A stretch of DNA of 64,000 nt from an uncultured Steroidobacter sp. (GCF_937958065.1 NZ_CALFXI010000001.1:1-64000); one strand, 5' to 3'; positions 27,392 to 37,818 are shown, numbered from the stretch's first letter. Made by a program: numbers and translations. Notes: generated by a model from the letters alone, not told the origin.

Positions 27392-27511
27392 CGGCTCTCG
27401 ATCGTCGTCCCCCGGCGGCCGACACTATCGTTGGGCAGCACGACACTGCATGGGTAGAAATACGGTTGTGGGGTCCGCGCAACCCCGACCTGACGACCGC
27501 AGCTCGAGCGC

Positions 27512-28903
27512 TTAGACCGAGCGGGCGATGCTGCCCGCCTCCGGACAAGTCTCCAGGGTCATGATCCGTTCGACCCATGCATCGATTGTGGCAGCGCCCG
27601 GTGGCGACCCAGCGCGTTGACAACAATCCCGGAATTTTGCGATCAGCGCAGCGTCCGAAGCGGGACGTTGCGGGCTGCCGGAGGGCTGGTCGATCTCGAG
27701 CCCGACTTGCTGGCCGTCCTTCAACTCCAACGCCACCAACCCGCGCAGCACGTCCGGGCCGGAACCCGCACCTCGCGTGGGATCAACTTCGAACTGCACG
27801 CGACTGGCGAGATCGAGCACGGCCGGGTCGCTCAATGCAGCTGCGGTGAAATCATCGAGCGTCACCGTGCCTCGATGCATGGCTGTGGCGACCGTGAATG
27901 GCAGACTGAATTTGGCGTCGATGGCCGTCGCGGGTCGACGCTTCTGCGCGACCGGCTGCGCCAACATGAGATTGAGCCGACTGCCCACCAGCCGCACGCT
28001 GGCGATGTCGTTGGTATCGATACGATGCTCTCGCACCAGACGCGATGCCGCTTCGATGTAAACATGCGTACCGCGACACGAGGGCCAGGGTTTGAACGCG
28101 ATCTCGTCGATCTCGAATCGCTCGCCCAATGCCTGGGTCAATGCGTCCGGCTCGTACGCCCCTCTAGCGTACAGCGCGAAAAAACCGGCCCGTCCTTCGA
28201 ACGGGCGATCGAAGCCCTTCACTCCCTTGCGGGCGAGCAACGCCGAGATCACACCGATCTGCGCCGGAAACGCATCGCGTACTGCACGGATGTCAGAGTG
28301 CGGGCTGAACTTCAGCTCGGCGCTGCATGTGGCCTGACACAGCGTCAGCGAGAACGCGTCGAGCAGTTGCGACTCGTCGAGCTTCAGCAAGCGACCGACG
28401 GCGGCGGTCGCGCCGAAGGCAGCGATGATGGGCGGCGGATACCAGCCAAACTCGTCCAGCGGGACTCGCAACGCGAGCCCGATGCGACAAGCCACATCGC
28501 AACCGAGCACCAGGGCCGCAATCAGCTCCTTGCCGTGAATCGGTCCAAACGCTTCGCATACCGCCAGTGCCGCGGGAATGGTCGGCGCATTTGGATGCAA
28601 CAGCGCGCGATCATGCGCATCTTCAAAATCCAAGGCGTGCGCCAGAGCGCCGTTTGCGAAAGCAGCCTGCGTCGCCGGCACTCGATCGCCCGTACCAAAG
28701 ACAGTGCTCTCCGGTCGGCCGCCCTGCTCCACCGCGAACTGAACGAACGGTCGGCACACTTCCGCCAGTCCGGTTGCTGCGAGCGACACGCCCAATCCAT
28801 CCAGCAAGCAGCGCTTCGCCATCTCGCGCGTGTGCCGAGGGATGTTTTCGTAGCGCGTGTTCGCGACAAATGAGGCGAGCGCCTGGGAAATGGAATCTGT
28901 CAT
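27512..28903 (-). CDS. MmgE/PrpD family protein
   Basis: The 463-residue protein belongs to the MmgE/PrpD family, which includes 2-methylcitrate dehydratase, cis-aconitate decarboxylase and iminodisuccinate epimerase. Landmarks include KRCLLDGLGVSLAATG, NGALAHALDFEDAHD and FSLPFTVATAM. The exact reaction cannot be assigned. It starts three bases after the stop of the MFS gene and is the last gene of the tannase-led operon, so it probably acts on a carboxylic acid released by the upstream hydrolases (inference). Confidence 0.85.
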   Translation of the reverse strand: MTDSISQALASFVANTRYENIPRHTREMAKRCLLDGLGVSLAATGLAEVCRPFVQFAVEQGGRPESTVFGTGDRVPATQAAFANGALAHALDFEDAHDRALLHPNAPTIPAALAVCEAFGPIHGKELIAALVLGCDVACRIGLALRVPLDEFGWYPPPIIAAFGATAAVGRLLKLDESQLLDAFSLTLCQATCSAELKFSPHSDIRAVRDAFPAQIGVISALLARKGVKGFDRPFEGRAGFFALYARGAYEPDALTQALGERFEIDEIAFKPWPSCRGTHVYIEAASRLVREHRIDTNDIASVRLVGSRLNLMLAQPVAQKRRPATAIDAKFSLPFTVATAMHRGTVTLDDFTAAALSDPAVLDLASRVQFEVDPTRGAGSGPDVLRGLVALELKDGQQVGLEIDQPSGSPQRPASDAALIAKFRDCCQRAGSPPGAATIDAWVERIMTLETCPEAGSIARSV

Positions 28904-28906
28904 CGT

Positions 28907-30229
28907 CTACTTGGCCGCGCCGGGCTGCAGCCCCGTGGAATCGGCATCAGGCTTGGTGGGAGCTCTCGGACGGCAGATCCAATGCAGCGTTGCGAGCGCT
29001 GCCACATAAAAAGCAGCAAGCGTCCACACCAGCCCGGAAAAGGATCCGGTGGAATCGTGCAAGCTGCCGATCAACGGATGGGCGAAGACACCGGAGCCGC
29101 TACCCACCACCGTGATCATTGCAAACGCCGCCGCGGCGGCACGTCCTTCCAACAACTGCATGGCGAGCGCCCAGAACACGCCCTGCGCTCCGCCGGCACC
29201 GAGGCAGGCGAGCAGGAAGGCAACGAACGCCAGCGTCGTGCTCGATTGTTGCAGGGCTGCCGCGCAGAAGAATCCGAACGTCGCAATCGCCACGGAGATC
29301 CGCAGCGGCGTGGCGCGATCTTTCACCTTGTCGGAACTGCGGCCTGCAATCAGGCAACCGATGCTGAAGGTGATCCAAGGCAGGCTGTTGAGCGCGCCCA
29401 CCGCCAGATTACCGGCCCCCGAGACCTGCCGGATCATCAAGGGCATCCAGATCGTCATCACATTGATCGCCAGCACCATCGTGAACAGCACGAACCCGAG
29501 CGCCCACACCAGGGGATTGAACGCGGCTTCACGGATGTTGCGCAGAGCGCTGCTGTGTGCGGAGTCATCGGCAACCTCGCTCAGTTCATTGGAGAGCCAG
29601 GCCCGCTCTTCGTCCGTGAGGAACTTCGCCTGTGCCGGCGTATCTGGAATCAGCTTCAGACACAGCAGACCCATCAGCACCGACGGCACGCCTTCCAGAA
29701 TGAACAGCGACTGCCAGCCATGCAGGCCCGCCCAATCGACATCGAGCAGCGCGCCCGACAGCGGCGAGGCGACGATCATGGAGCATGGGACGGCAACGAA
29801 GCTCACGCCCACGGCATAGCCGCGCACGCGCTTGGGAAAGATCCGGCTGATGTAATAAATCATGAAGGCGTGGAAGCCGGCTTCCGCCATGCCGAGCGCG
29901 AAACGATTCACCAGGAACCAGACGTGATCCGGCACGAATGCGGTGGACGTGGACACCAGGCCCCACGCGCAGGCAATGATCGCAAATCCACGGCTGGCGC
30001 CCAAACGACGCAGCAACTCGGCATTCGGCGCCTGAAACAACAGATACGCGAGCGTGAACAGGCCCGAGCCCCAGCCGAACACCTCCGCGCTCAGCCCCAG
30101 CGCATCGTTCATCTGCAGGGCTGCGAAGCCGATGTTGCCGCGATCGATGGCGAAGAAGAAATACAGCAGGAACACGATGCTCGCGACGTGCAGCATCAGT
30201 TTTCGTTCGACGCGCTTTTGAATATCCAC
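28907..30229 (-). CDS. MFS permease, anion:cation symporter (ACS) type
   Basis: The 440-residue protein has 12 predicted membrane helices. FFFAIDRGNIGFAALQM in helix 1, RFALGMAEAGFHAFMIYYIS and LIPDTPAQAKFLTDEE at the central loop are typical of the ACS family, which imports organic anions such as tartrate, glucarate, phthalate or hydroxyphenylacetate. It starts with GTG after CGGAGAG, 15 bp after the upstream hydrolase stop. In this operon it most likely imports an acid product or substrate of the secreted hydrolases. Confidence 0.85.
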   Translation of the reverse strand: MDIQKRVERKLMLHVASIVFLLYFFFAIDRGNIGFAALQMNDALGLSAEVFGWGSGLFTLAYLLFQAPNAELLRRLGASRGFAIIACAWGLVSTSTAFVPDHVWFLVNRFALGMAEAGFHAFMIYYISRIFPKRVRGYAVGVSFVAVPCSMIVASPLSGALLDVDWAGLHGWQSLFILEGVPSVLMGLLCLKLIPDTPAQAKFLTDEERAWLSNELSEVADDSAHSSALRNIREAAFNPLVWALGFVLFTMVLAINVMTIWMPLMIRQVSGAGNLAVGALNSLPWITFSIGCLIAGRSSDKVKDRATPLRISVAIATFGFFCAAALQQSSTTLAFVAFLLACLGAGGAQGVFWALAMQLLEGRAAAAAFAMITVVGSGSGVFAHPLIGSLHDSTGSFSGLVWTLAAFYVAALATLHWICRPRAPTKPDADSTGLQPGAAK

Positions 30230-30244
30230 CAGCTCTCCGAGTGC

Positions 30245-32269
30245 TCAACGAGGCGCCAGCGCCTTCCGGTACTGCTCGCCCGACGCGCTGACGATGGCAT
30301 CGGCGTCCGCTGGCAGCAGCAGACGATCCTTCACCAGCGCTTCGGCTGCTTGCTCGACGGCCTGGACATACGCGTCCTCGGACGCATAGCGCTCCTCGAT
30401 CGACGGCCGGGGATCCTTGCGCGCTTCGCGCTGTTGCCGACTGGTCGAGAATGGCACGTGCAAGCCCGTAGCCATGCACAGATCGCCCTCGCCGAAGCCG
30501 GGCTTGCGCACGTTCCATCCCGCGTTGGTCGCCAGCGGCACGCTGACCCAGGGATGGCGAACGCCGCCAATCATCAATCCGTCTGCGTCCGCCTGCGGCA
30601 CGAGCGCCGGATAAGTGCCGATGCGCTTGGGTGGCTCGTCATCGAAGTCGTAGTAGTGCTTGGTCGAGAACGCGCCCACATAGGTGGCCTCGGAGAACTT
30701 CGGGAAGTGGTAAGCCGATCTGGCAACCAGCTCGCCCCGCGCGACCGTGGGATACCGGCTGGCTGGCGGCGTCGTATCGTTCGTCACCCATTGATCGAGC
30801 GCAGTGAACAGTGCTCGCGCAAAGCCGCTCCAATCGATCATCGCCGGCGCTGGAGCGGCACAGAACGGCGGACTCATGCCAGGACGCGGCGTCGCCGTAT
30901 GCTCGGTGCCTGCGAATACGAACACGCGGACATTCTCTGGCATGGTGAGATCGCGACCGCTCGAATCCACATACGTCAGCGTGCCGCCGTGCCACAGCTC
31001 GTTCTCCGAGTCGATATGGATGATGCGAGGACAGGTGCTCGTCTCGGAGCATCGTCGCAGTACTCCATCGGTGCGACCGCTGAGCTCATCCCGGGTCATG
31101 GGATAGCTGAAAGGAAACTCATCGCCACGCAGCCCCCAACTCGTGTGCTGCGCATCTTTGAGACCGGGCCGCGCGAATGCCGAGTCCACCGAATTGCGCC
31201 CGGCGCCGGAGATCACGATGTTGGCGCCATCCAGGACGATCCGCCCGGATTCGTCCTCGTTGAACTCCGAGACCAGTTCCTTCAGCGTGCGCCCGGTCTG
31301 CGACGCGCCGAAACCAATGACCCTCCTGATCGCGGAGCGATCGCCCTGGCGAAGCGGATTGCCGGCTGCATTGCTGTATCTCAAATAGGAAACGAGATCG
31401 CGCATCGACGCCAGTGCGAGGCCGTAGACCACGGGGTCGTTCGCGCGATAGACGAGCTCGAACAGCGCGCCGGCCGACGTGCCTGGCGGCTTGGTCACTT
31501 CGATACGCCAGGGGTCGAGATATCGCCACGCGAGGCCCGAAGGAGCGATCGCGGGATCGGCGTCGCGCTCGCGCATCGCCAGCGTGCCTTTGTCGCTCAC
31601 GTCGGCGGCCGGGTAGGACAGATAACCGACAAATGTGCTCGCCGGGCCCACGTCGAAAAACTGTTCGCGAGTTGTCGCGATGACGGGCTTGCCATCGGCT
31701 TCGGTGGCGGTCGGCAAACGAGCGCTGAGCACAGTCGAATTCGCCGGCCGAGGCAATCGACTGCCCAATGCAACCGCCATCGGCGGCGCATCCTGCAACG
31801 GATACTCGGCTTGCCAGCCGCTCATGACCACGGTGAAGCCGGCGTTCATCAAGAATCCGTCGCCCGCCTCGGACGCGGCAGTGAAGCTGCCCCCTCCAGC
31901 GCTCGCTCGGTTCAACAACCCGATGCTCAACGGTCGGCCGCGATTGACCATCTCGTACAGCATGCGGCCGTTGCCTTTGGCCATGTCGGCCGGCTTGAGG
32001 ATGTGCACGTCGGCATCGAATGCGATGCGCCCCTGCTCGTCACGCGGCGCTTTGTGGATGTTCACCAGCCCAGCATTCACTCGCAGCGACGGGTCGACCC
32101 GATAGTGAGCGACCGCGCGGATCAACTCATACGGACCTGCTGCCCCGAACGCTCGGCCGTCGAAGGCCGGCTCGGTCGACTTCACTTCGAGCTTGACCAG
32201 CTCGGCTCGCGCAGTGCTCGTCAGCGCAAGCATCGCACCCAGGGCATACAGCGTTGCTCGCAAGTTCAT
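30245..32269 (-). CDS. large secreted alpha/beta hydrolase domain protein
   Basis: The 674-residue protein has a signal peptide ending at TARA around residue 22. It matches the large alpha/beta-hydrolase-domain family often seen beside TonB receptors (Abhydrolase_10 type), with GPYELIRAVAHYRVDP, MLYEMVNRGRP, GFGASQTGRTLKELV (nucleophile elbow GASQTG), HIDSENELWH and RHPWVSVPLATNAGWN. The reaction is not established for most members. It overlaps the CapA-like gene by four bases (ATGA), which indicates translational coupling. Confidence 0.85.
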   Translation of the reverse strand: MNLRATLYALGAMLALTSTARAELVKLEVKSTEPAFDGRAFGAAGPYELIRAVAHYRVDPSLRVNAGLVNIHKAPRDEQGRIAFDADVHILKPADMAKGNGRMLYEMVNRGRPLSIGLLNRASAGGGSFTAASEAGDGFLMNAGFTVVMSGWQAEYPLQDAPPMAVALGSRLPRPANSTVLSARLPTATEADGKPVIATTREQFFDVGPASTFVGYLSYPAADVSDKGTLAMRERDADPAIAPSGLAWRYLDPWRIEVTKPPGTSAGALFELVYRANDPVVYGLALASMRDLVSYLRYSNAAGNPLRQGDRSAIRRVIGFGASQTGRTLKELVSEFNEDESGRIVLDGANIVISGAGRNSVDSAFARPGLKDAQHTSWGLRGDEFPFSYPMTRDELSGRTDGVLRRCSETSTCPRIIHIDSENELWHGGTLTYVDSSGRDLTMPENVRVFVFAGTEHTATPRPGMSPPFCAAPAPAMIDWSGFARALFTALDQWVTNDTTPPASRYPTVARGELVARSAYHFPKFSEATYVGAFSTKHYYDFDDEPPKRIGTYPALVPQADADGLMIGGVRHPWVSVPLATNAGWNVRKPGFGEGDLCMATGLHVPFSTSRQQREARKDPRPSIEERYASEDAYVQAVEQAAEALVKDRLLLPADADAIVSASGEQYRKALAPR

Positions 32270-33411
32270 TCGTCCATGGCCTCCAGCAACAGCTCGTCGC
32301 CGGCGACGACATAGCGCGCGTTCAATCCCTGGCTCGCCGTGTGGCGTTCGAGATAAGCACGCACTTCATCGAACCGGCGATCGCCGGCCTTCACGATCTC
32401 CGGTTGTGACATCGGTCCGATGAATACTGGCAGCATGCTGATGCGCGGCGGCTGATCAGGTGCGAGCACGCACTTCACGATCGCGCTATGCCGCGAATCC
32501 GGCGGGAAGTTGTAAGTGATGCCAAAGTCCGGCTGCCACTGCGGATGCAGTTTCTGAATCTCCCGAAAGCCCTTGCTGCGCGCGTGCTTCTCGTCCATGT
32601 GCAAGTCCATCGCGAAGTTGCACAGGCTGTAGAAGATGGGCTTGCCTCGATAGATGTCGACGCCCTTCAGGATGTGCGCGTGGTGCCCCAGGATCACATC
32701 GGCCCCGGCATCGATGGCCGCGCGCCCCACATCGCGCTGATAGTCGGCAATCACGCCCGGAATGAAGTGAATGCCCCAGTGCAGCGACACCGCGATGAAA
32801 TCCACTTCCTTGCGAATCTTGCGAATGTCGTCGGTGAGCGCTTGCAAATCCTCTCGATGCGGAAAGGTGTGCACGCGGCACGGCGTGCCGGGCTGATCGT
32901 GTTCGACCTGCTCGTAATGCGTCCACGCGCGCATCGGCGCGCAGCCTGGACGATGCTCCTCCGCCCAGAAGCCCATCGGCAGGATGGAGCTGTAGGCCAG
33001 GAAGGCGATGCGCCTGCCCTTCACCTCGCTGATGACGGGCTTGCGCGCTTCGGTAATGTTCGCGCCGACGCCGACGACCTCGATCCCGCTTTCTTTCAAC
33101 GCATGAACGGTATCGAACATCGCTTCGGCGCCCCAATCCATGCAGTGATTGCCCGCCATGGACGCGACGGTGAAGCCCGCCCGCCGGAACGCCGGCGCAG
33201 CCGTTTTGGGGCTGCGATCCGTATGCCTCACTTGAGGCAGCCGAGCGCCTCGCTCGGAGATCGGCAACTCCAGTTGCATGAAGGCAATGTCCGCCTGCCG
33301 CAGAGTTGGCCGCACGTAGTCGAACAACGAATCCGGATCCGGCCGGCTCGGACCAATGTCACCGACCGCGTAGATCAGTACCTCCTTCGGGTCGACTAGC
33401 GCGCTACACAT
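32266..33411 (-). CDS. CapA family metallophosphatase-like protein
   Basis: The 381-residue protein has the PGA_cap/CapA metallophosphoesterase-like fold: YAVGDIGPSRP at the first metal site, SMAGNHCMDWG for the Asn-His motif, VSLHWGIHFIP, LGHHAHILKGVDIYRGKPI and YSLCNF. CapA proteins are known from poly-gamma-glutamate capsule systems, but no capBC genes are near. Here the gene is wedged between tannase (16-bp overlap) and the large hydrolase (4-bp overlap), which points to a catabolic role. No signal peptide is evident. Confidence 0.85.
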   Translation of the reverse strand: MCSALVDPKEVLIYAVGDIGPSRPDPDSLFDYVRPTLRQADIAFMQLELPISERGARLPQVRHTDRSPKTAAPAFRRAGFTVASMAGNHCMDWGAEAMFDTVHALKESGIEVVGVGANITEARKPVISEVKGRRIAFLAYSSILPMGFWAEEHRPGCAPMRAWTHYEQVEHDQPGTPCRVHTFPHREDLQALTDDIRKIRKEVDFIAVSLHWGIHFIPGVIADYQRDVGRAAIDAGADVILGHHAHILKGVDIYRGKPIFYSLCNFAMDLHMDEKHARSKGFREIQKLHPQWQPDFGITYNFPPDSRHSAIVKCVLAPDQPPRISMLPVFIGPMSQPEIVKAGDRRFDEVRAYLERHTASQGLNARYVVAGDELLLEAMDE

Positions 33412-34925
33412 GAAAAATTCCCGGCCTCATCGATACTGCCCGAGCCTTGATAGCGAGCCACCTTGGGATAGGAACACAAGGGCCGCGAGCGCTCGACGCG
33501 CCCGGCGATCACCTTGCTCGCGACGATCCGTTCCGGCGCGGCGCCTCGCTCCACCCACTGCTCAAGCGCCATCAGCACATCGTGCTCCGCATCCAGCACA
33601 GGGGGATCGCCCGCGTTACCAAAGCTGTTCGGTCCCGGCCCGCCACTGCAGTGATACATGCCGGGCACCATGAACAGCCGGAAGAAGCCGTCAGTCTTCT
33701 GGGCTCCGACGTTGCGTCGCACGGCTTCGTAGTAGTTGATGCTGTTGTAAGGCGAAGGCCCGGAATCGGCCCAGCCGTGGTAGAGAATCAAGCGCGCATT
33801 GCGGCGGGCGAATCGACTCAGATCGACGTCATCCGAGATGAGCGCCTTCAAGCGCTCGCGTGCGATGGGCAGATCGCGTTCGAGGACGAACGCTGCCGGA
33901 TCCCAGCTCTTGTCCTGAAACACCGCGTATCGATACATATCCGCGCCGAGCTTGCCCCGGCGAGCCAGGTCGGACACCGGCAGCAACGTGCCCACGGCCG
34001 GCGGCGGATAGATCTCCATGCCTGCCGAATCCCGCAATGGCGAGAACAAGCCGCGCAGAGTTTGTGTCTGTGGCTTGCTCAAGCACTCGCCCGATTCCGC
34101 ACCGGCGCAAGTCAGCGATGAAAAATCAAACTTGCAGGACGGCGGATGCTCGATCAGGCCATCCTCGACACCATCGTTCTTGTCACAAGCAGCGACCATG
34201 CGCGCGACGGCGAACTGCATGTCCTGCTGTGTCAGTCGACCCTCCGCAGCACCGGCGTTGGCACGACCGCTGAGCATCACGTACGTCGACATGTCCGGGA
34301 AGCTCGTGCCCGGCGCGCCGGAGACGATGCCGTCGTAGTCTTCCGGATAGCGCTGCGCCGCTGTCAGCCCCTGCTGCCCTCCATTGGAACATCCCATGAA
34401 ATACGAATACCGCGCCGGCCGCGTGTAGTACGCCCTAAGAATCTGCTTCGTGGCCGTCGCAGTCAGATGCTGCGCGCGACCGCCGTAATCTTCGATTCGC
34501 TGCGGATGCCCGAGCGCCCACGACGCGTCCATCGGCCCGCCCTTGTGGCCGGTGTCCGTCGATGCCGTTGCATAGCCTCGCTTCAGCCCATGCGCTAGCG
34601 AGCTGTAGTTGATGAAGCCCGCGTAACCGCCGTTACCGACGCCCAGATGCTTGCCGTTCCACCGCGACGGCGGCGGCAGCCAGACCTCGAACTCGATCTC
34701 CTGCTCGATCCGCCCTTGCACGCGACAGAAGGGCTCAGCGACTGCAACAGCAGCGCGCGTGAGCGTGTCGTTCTCAACCACCCATTGCGGCGCCGGCTCG
34801 ATGAACGTCGCCGTGAGTACCGTATCTTTCAATGCCAGCCTATGCAGCGCCGTGCACGACTGATCGCTCGCCTGCACGACCGTGATTCCCGCACACATCA
34901 GCAGCGCCGCGAATGTTTCCTTCAC
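33396..34925 (-). CDS. tannase/feruloyl esterase family protein
   Basis: The 509-residue secreted esterase has a signal peptide (MCAGITVVQA, cut near residue 19) and a GTG start with GGGGGA seven bases upstream. The CS-D-HC arrangement of tannases is visible: GCSNGGQQG with the nucleophile Ser around residue 178, and MYHCSGGPG near the C-terminus. LGVGNGGYAGFINY and ATASTDTGHKG are further family blocks. Members split gallate, ferulate, MHET or other aromatic esters; the substrate here is unknown. It is the first gene of the five-gene operon and is divergent from the TonB receptor. Confidence 0.9.
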   Translation of the reverse strand: MKETFAALLMCAGITVVQASDQSCTALHRLALKDTVLTATFIEPAPQWVVENDTLTRAAVAVAEPFCRVQGRIEQEIEFEVWLPPPSRWNGKHLGVGNGGYAGFINYSSLAHGLKRGYATASTDTGHKGGPMDASWALGHPQRIEDYGGRAQHLTATATKQILRAYYTRPARYSYFMGCSNGGQQGLTAAQRYPEDYDGIVSGAPGTSFPDMSTYVMLSGRANAGAAEGRLTQQDMQFAVARMVAACDKNDGVEDGLIEHPPSCKFDFSSLTCAGAESGECLSKPQTQTLRGLFSPLRDSAGMEIYPPPAVGTLLPVSDLARRGKLGADMYRYAVFQDKSWDPAAFVLERDLPIARERLKALISDDVDLSRFARRNARLILYHGWADSGPSPYNSINYYEAVRRNVGAQKTDGFFRLFMVPGMYHCSGGPGPNSFGNAGDPPVLDAEHDVLMALEQWVERGAAPERIVASKVIAGRVERSRPLCSYPKVARYQGSGSIDEAGNFSCVAR

Positions 34926-35139
34926 GCATCATCCCCCGCTGCAAACATTACCGACCTCTCCATAAGCAAACAGAGATGGTCGCATAAGCATTTCATATGA
35001 CTCGACGCCGCGATTCTCGAAGCGGCACGATTGTTTTCTGCAGCGTTCTCTGCGTCAATACGACGGCGACAAAAAATATTTCCTTGTGATATTACTTCTG
35101 GCGTCCGACACGAACACACGACGAAGCTTTGGGGGATAC

Positions 35140-37818
35140 ATGGCGAGCAACGCGGCGACCAGGAGAAGACTTTCAGCGCGTCACGCGCTTGATTGCGCAG
35201 TTCGCTTCGCGTTGTACGCGGCACCATGCATCGCTCCGCAGGCATTCGCGCAAGATCAAAATGAAGGAACCAACAGCGCAGCCTTGAATGAAGTCGTCGT
35301 CACCGGCAGTCGCATACGCGGCGTGGAACCGACGGGCTCCGCCGTCATCGCGCTCGATCGCGATGTCATCGTCGAAACCGGCGCCCCCACCACGAGCGAT
35401 CTGATTCGCAAGTTGCCGCAGATCGTCGGACTCGGCGCTTCTGAAACAGCGTCCGGCGCGCAGAACGGTGCAGCGAACGCAACTCGCGGTGTCGCCGTGA
35501 ATCTGCGAGGCATCGGTTCGAATGCCACGTTGCTGCTGCTTGGGGGGCGCCGCATGCCACCCGCCGGCACACAAGGCCAGTTCACGGATGCATCGGTCAT
35601 CCCATCGATCGCAGTGGAACGACTCGAAGTCGTCGCTGACGGCGGCTCGGCGATTTACGGTTCCGATGCTGTCACGGGCGTGGTGAACCTCGTGCCCAGA
35701 CGCGACTTCAACGGCGCGGAAAGCTGGGCTCGTTACGGGGTCGCGGACGGTTACTATGACTGGTCCGTCGCGCAGATTGGCGGCTTCGGCTGGAGCACCG
35801 GTCACGCAATGGCCGCCATCGAGCACACTTATCACAGCGCGCTCGAAGGCAAAGATCGAGATTTCTACACTTCGGACCTGCGCCGTTTCGGCGGCGACGA
35901 CTTGCGCTCACAACAGTGCGCGCCCGGCACCCTCACGGTCGGTGGCATTTCTTACGCCATCCCTGCCAACTCGACTGGCACCGGACTCACGGCTGCATCG
36001 TTCACGCCCAACACCCGGAACCTGTGCGACAACTTGAAACGCGGCGACATCATTCCGGATCTGAGACGCACCAGTGCGTTCGTGGCGGTGACGCAGGATG
36101 TGGGCGACGCGGTTACATTGTTCGCCGAAGGCTACTTCTCGCAACGGAGCTTCTCGCTGCGAGACTCTCAAGTCGTCGCCAATCTCACAGTCACGCGCGC
36201 CAATCCTTACTACGTCAACCCGACTGGCGGCACGGGACCTGTCACCGTGCAATATGACTTCGCGAACGACGGCGGCATTCCGGAAAATCCGGGCGAAGCC
36301 GAGTCGTGGGAAGCCGTGTTCGGCGCACGCTTCAAGCTCTCGAGCACGTGGCAGGCGGAAGCCTATGTCGCTCATGGCAAGAGCGAAGACTTCGTCCGCC
36401 GCACGCAGAATCTGAACACCACGCCGACCGGCATCAACGCCGCGCTCGCCAATCCCGATCCCGCGCTGGCGTTCAATCCGTTCGGTGGTGGCGGCATTTC
36501 CAACCCCGCGACGGTGGCTGCCATTCGCAATGGCTTGTTCGTCATTCAAGGCGACACCGATCTGACGGTGGCAGCCGTGCAAGCCGATGGTTCCTTGTGG
36601 TCGCTGCCCGGCGGCGATTTGCGGCTGGCGCTGGGCGCCGAGTATCGAGACGAAGGCTTGGGCGGGTTGCTCACTCAAGGCTCGGCGGTGGCGCCGGTCT
36701 ATGTTCCAAGCGATATCTCGCGCGACGTGCGCGCTGTGTTCGCCGAAGCCTACGTGCCCATCATCGGCTCCAACTCCGGCAGCGGACAGGAGCTGGGCCT
36801 GTCGCTTGCCGGACGTTACGAGGAATACAGCGACTTCGGTGACACCTTCAATCCAAAGATCGGCGTGACCTGGCGCCCGCTCGCAGACCTTGCGATTCGC
36901 GGCAGTTGGGGCACCTCCTTCCGCGCTCCGGGCCTGGCGGAGAACGATCCACGCTCCGGCGGCTATGGCTTGTATGGCGACAGCCTGCCCTGCAGTCACC
37001 GACCGCCCGCGACGACCTGCCAGGGCATCGGCATCGCCGGTGGCAATCCGGACGTGCAAGCTGAAGAGGCCACGACCTGGTCTGCCGGGCTCGAATACAC
37101 GCCGCAAGCGCTGCCGAATCTGCGCGCATCGCTCACTTACTTCAGCATCGACTACGACAATCAAATCGTCGGCCTGCGTGGCACTGCGGGCTTGCTGACC
37201 AATCCGATCTACGCGCCCTACCGGATCCTCGATCCGACCGCCGAGCAAGTAGCCGCTCTGCTGGCCTCGGGCCTGCCGATCAACAGTTCCATCAATCCAG
37301 CCACCGTCACCTACATCCAGGATGGACGCCGGCAGAATCTGGGTCAGACGCTTGCGAAAGGCCTCGACGCGGCCATCAGCTACGACTGGGATCTGGCAGG
37401 CGGTCAGTTGAGCGCGGGTTTCAACGGCTCGTACTTCACCAGGCTCACGACGACTCAAGCCCCGGGCGCACCGCAGGTCGACGTGCTCAACACGCTCAAC
37501 TTCCCGCAACGTTTCCGCGGGCGCGCGGAGTTGGGCTGGCGGCGCAACGAGCTCAGCGCAGTGGCGTTCGTGAACTACGTGAGCTCGTACGACCAGGTTG
37601 GCGTCGCCGTGCCCAGAGGCATCGATGCATACAAGACCGTGGACCTGCACCTTAGATATGAGCTCGGGCAGTTCTCAGAGGGGCTGACGGTAGCGCTGGA
37701 CGTGCAGAACGTCGCGGATGAGGATCCGCCGTTCGTGAACATCAGCGGCGGCTACGACCCTCAGTCGACCAATCCCATCGGTCGGCTGTTCGCGATCAGC
37801 GTGCGCAAGACGTGGTGA
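35140..37818 (+). CDS. TonB-dependent outer-membrane receptor
   Basis: The 892-residue receptor has a long N-terminal signal region ending at QAFAQ, then the plug domain (LNEVVVTGSRI, RGIGSNATLLLLGGRR, VERLEVVADGGSAIYGSDAVTGVVNLV) and a beta-barrel with the block IRGSWGTSFRAPGLAE. It ends with an aromatic Trp, as outer-membrane barrels do. The chosen ATG has GGGGGA upstream; a longer frame begins at 35086. It probably imports the substrate of the neighbouring hydrolases by TonB energy. A secreted hydrolase gene follows 19 bp downstream. Confidence 0.93.
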   Translation: MASNAATRRRLSARHALDCAVRFALYAAPCIAPQAFAQDQNEGTNSAALNEVVVTGSRIRGVEPTGSAVIALDRDVIVETGAPTTSDLIRKLPQIVGLGASETASGAQNGAANATRGVAVNLRGIGSNATLLLLGGRRMPPAGTQGQFTDASVIPSIAVERLEVVADGGSAIYGSDAVTGVVNLVPRRDFNGAESWARYGVADGYYDWSVAQIGGFGWSTGHAMAAIEHTYHSALEGKDRDFYTSDLRRFGGDDLRSQQCAPGTLTVGGISYAIPANSTGTGLTAASFTPNTRNLCDNLKRGDIIPDLRRTSAFVAVTQDVGDAVTLFAEGYFSQRSFSLRDSQVVANLTVTRANPYYVNPTGGTGPVTVQYDFANDGGIPENPGEAESWEAVFGARFKLSSTWQAEAYVAHGKSEDFVRRTQNLNTTPTGINAALANPDPALAFNPFGGGGISNPATVAAIRNGLFVIQGDTDLTVAAVQADGSLWSLPGGDLRLALGAEYRDEGLGGLLTQGSAVAPVYVPSDISRDVRAVFAEAYVPIIGSNSGSGQELGLSLAGRYEEYSDFGDTFNPKIGVTWRPLADLAIRGSWGTSFRAPGLAENDPRSGGYGLYGDSLPCSHRPPATTCQGIGIAGGNPDVQAEEATTWSAGLEYTPQALPNLRASLTYFSIDYDNQIVGLRGTAGLLTNPIYAPYRILDPTAEQVAALLASGLPINSSINPATVTYIQDGRRQNLGQTLAKGLDAAISYDWDLAGGQLSAGFNGSYFTRLTTTQAPGAPQVDVLNTLNFPQRFRGRAELGWRRNELSAVAFVNYVSSYDQVGVAVPRGIDAYKTVDLHLRYELGQFSEGLTVALDVQNVADEDPPFVNISGGYDPQSTNPIGRLFAISVRKTW

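Noticed and set aside
28982..32314. A 1,110-codon + strand open frame across the MFS and large-hydrolase genes
   Set aside because: It is antisense to two genes with clear motifs on the minus strand, and its own sequence is rich in Arg/Gln/His as is usual for GC-rich shadows.
32266..33411. A capsule (poly-gamma-glutamate) locus on the basis of the CapA-like gene
   Set aside because: capB, capC and capE-like genes are absent, and neighbours are esterases and transporters.
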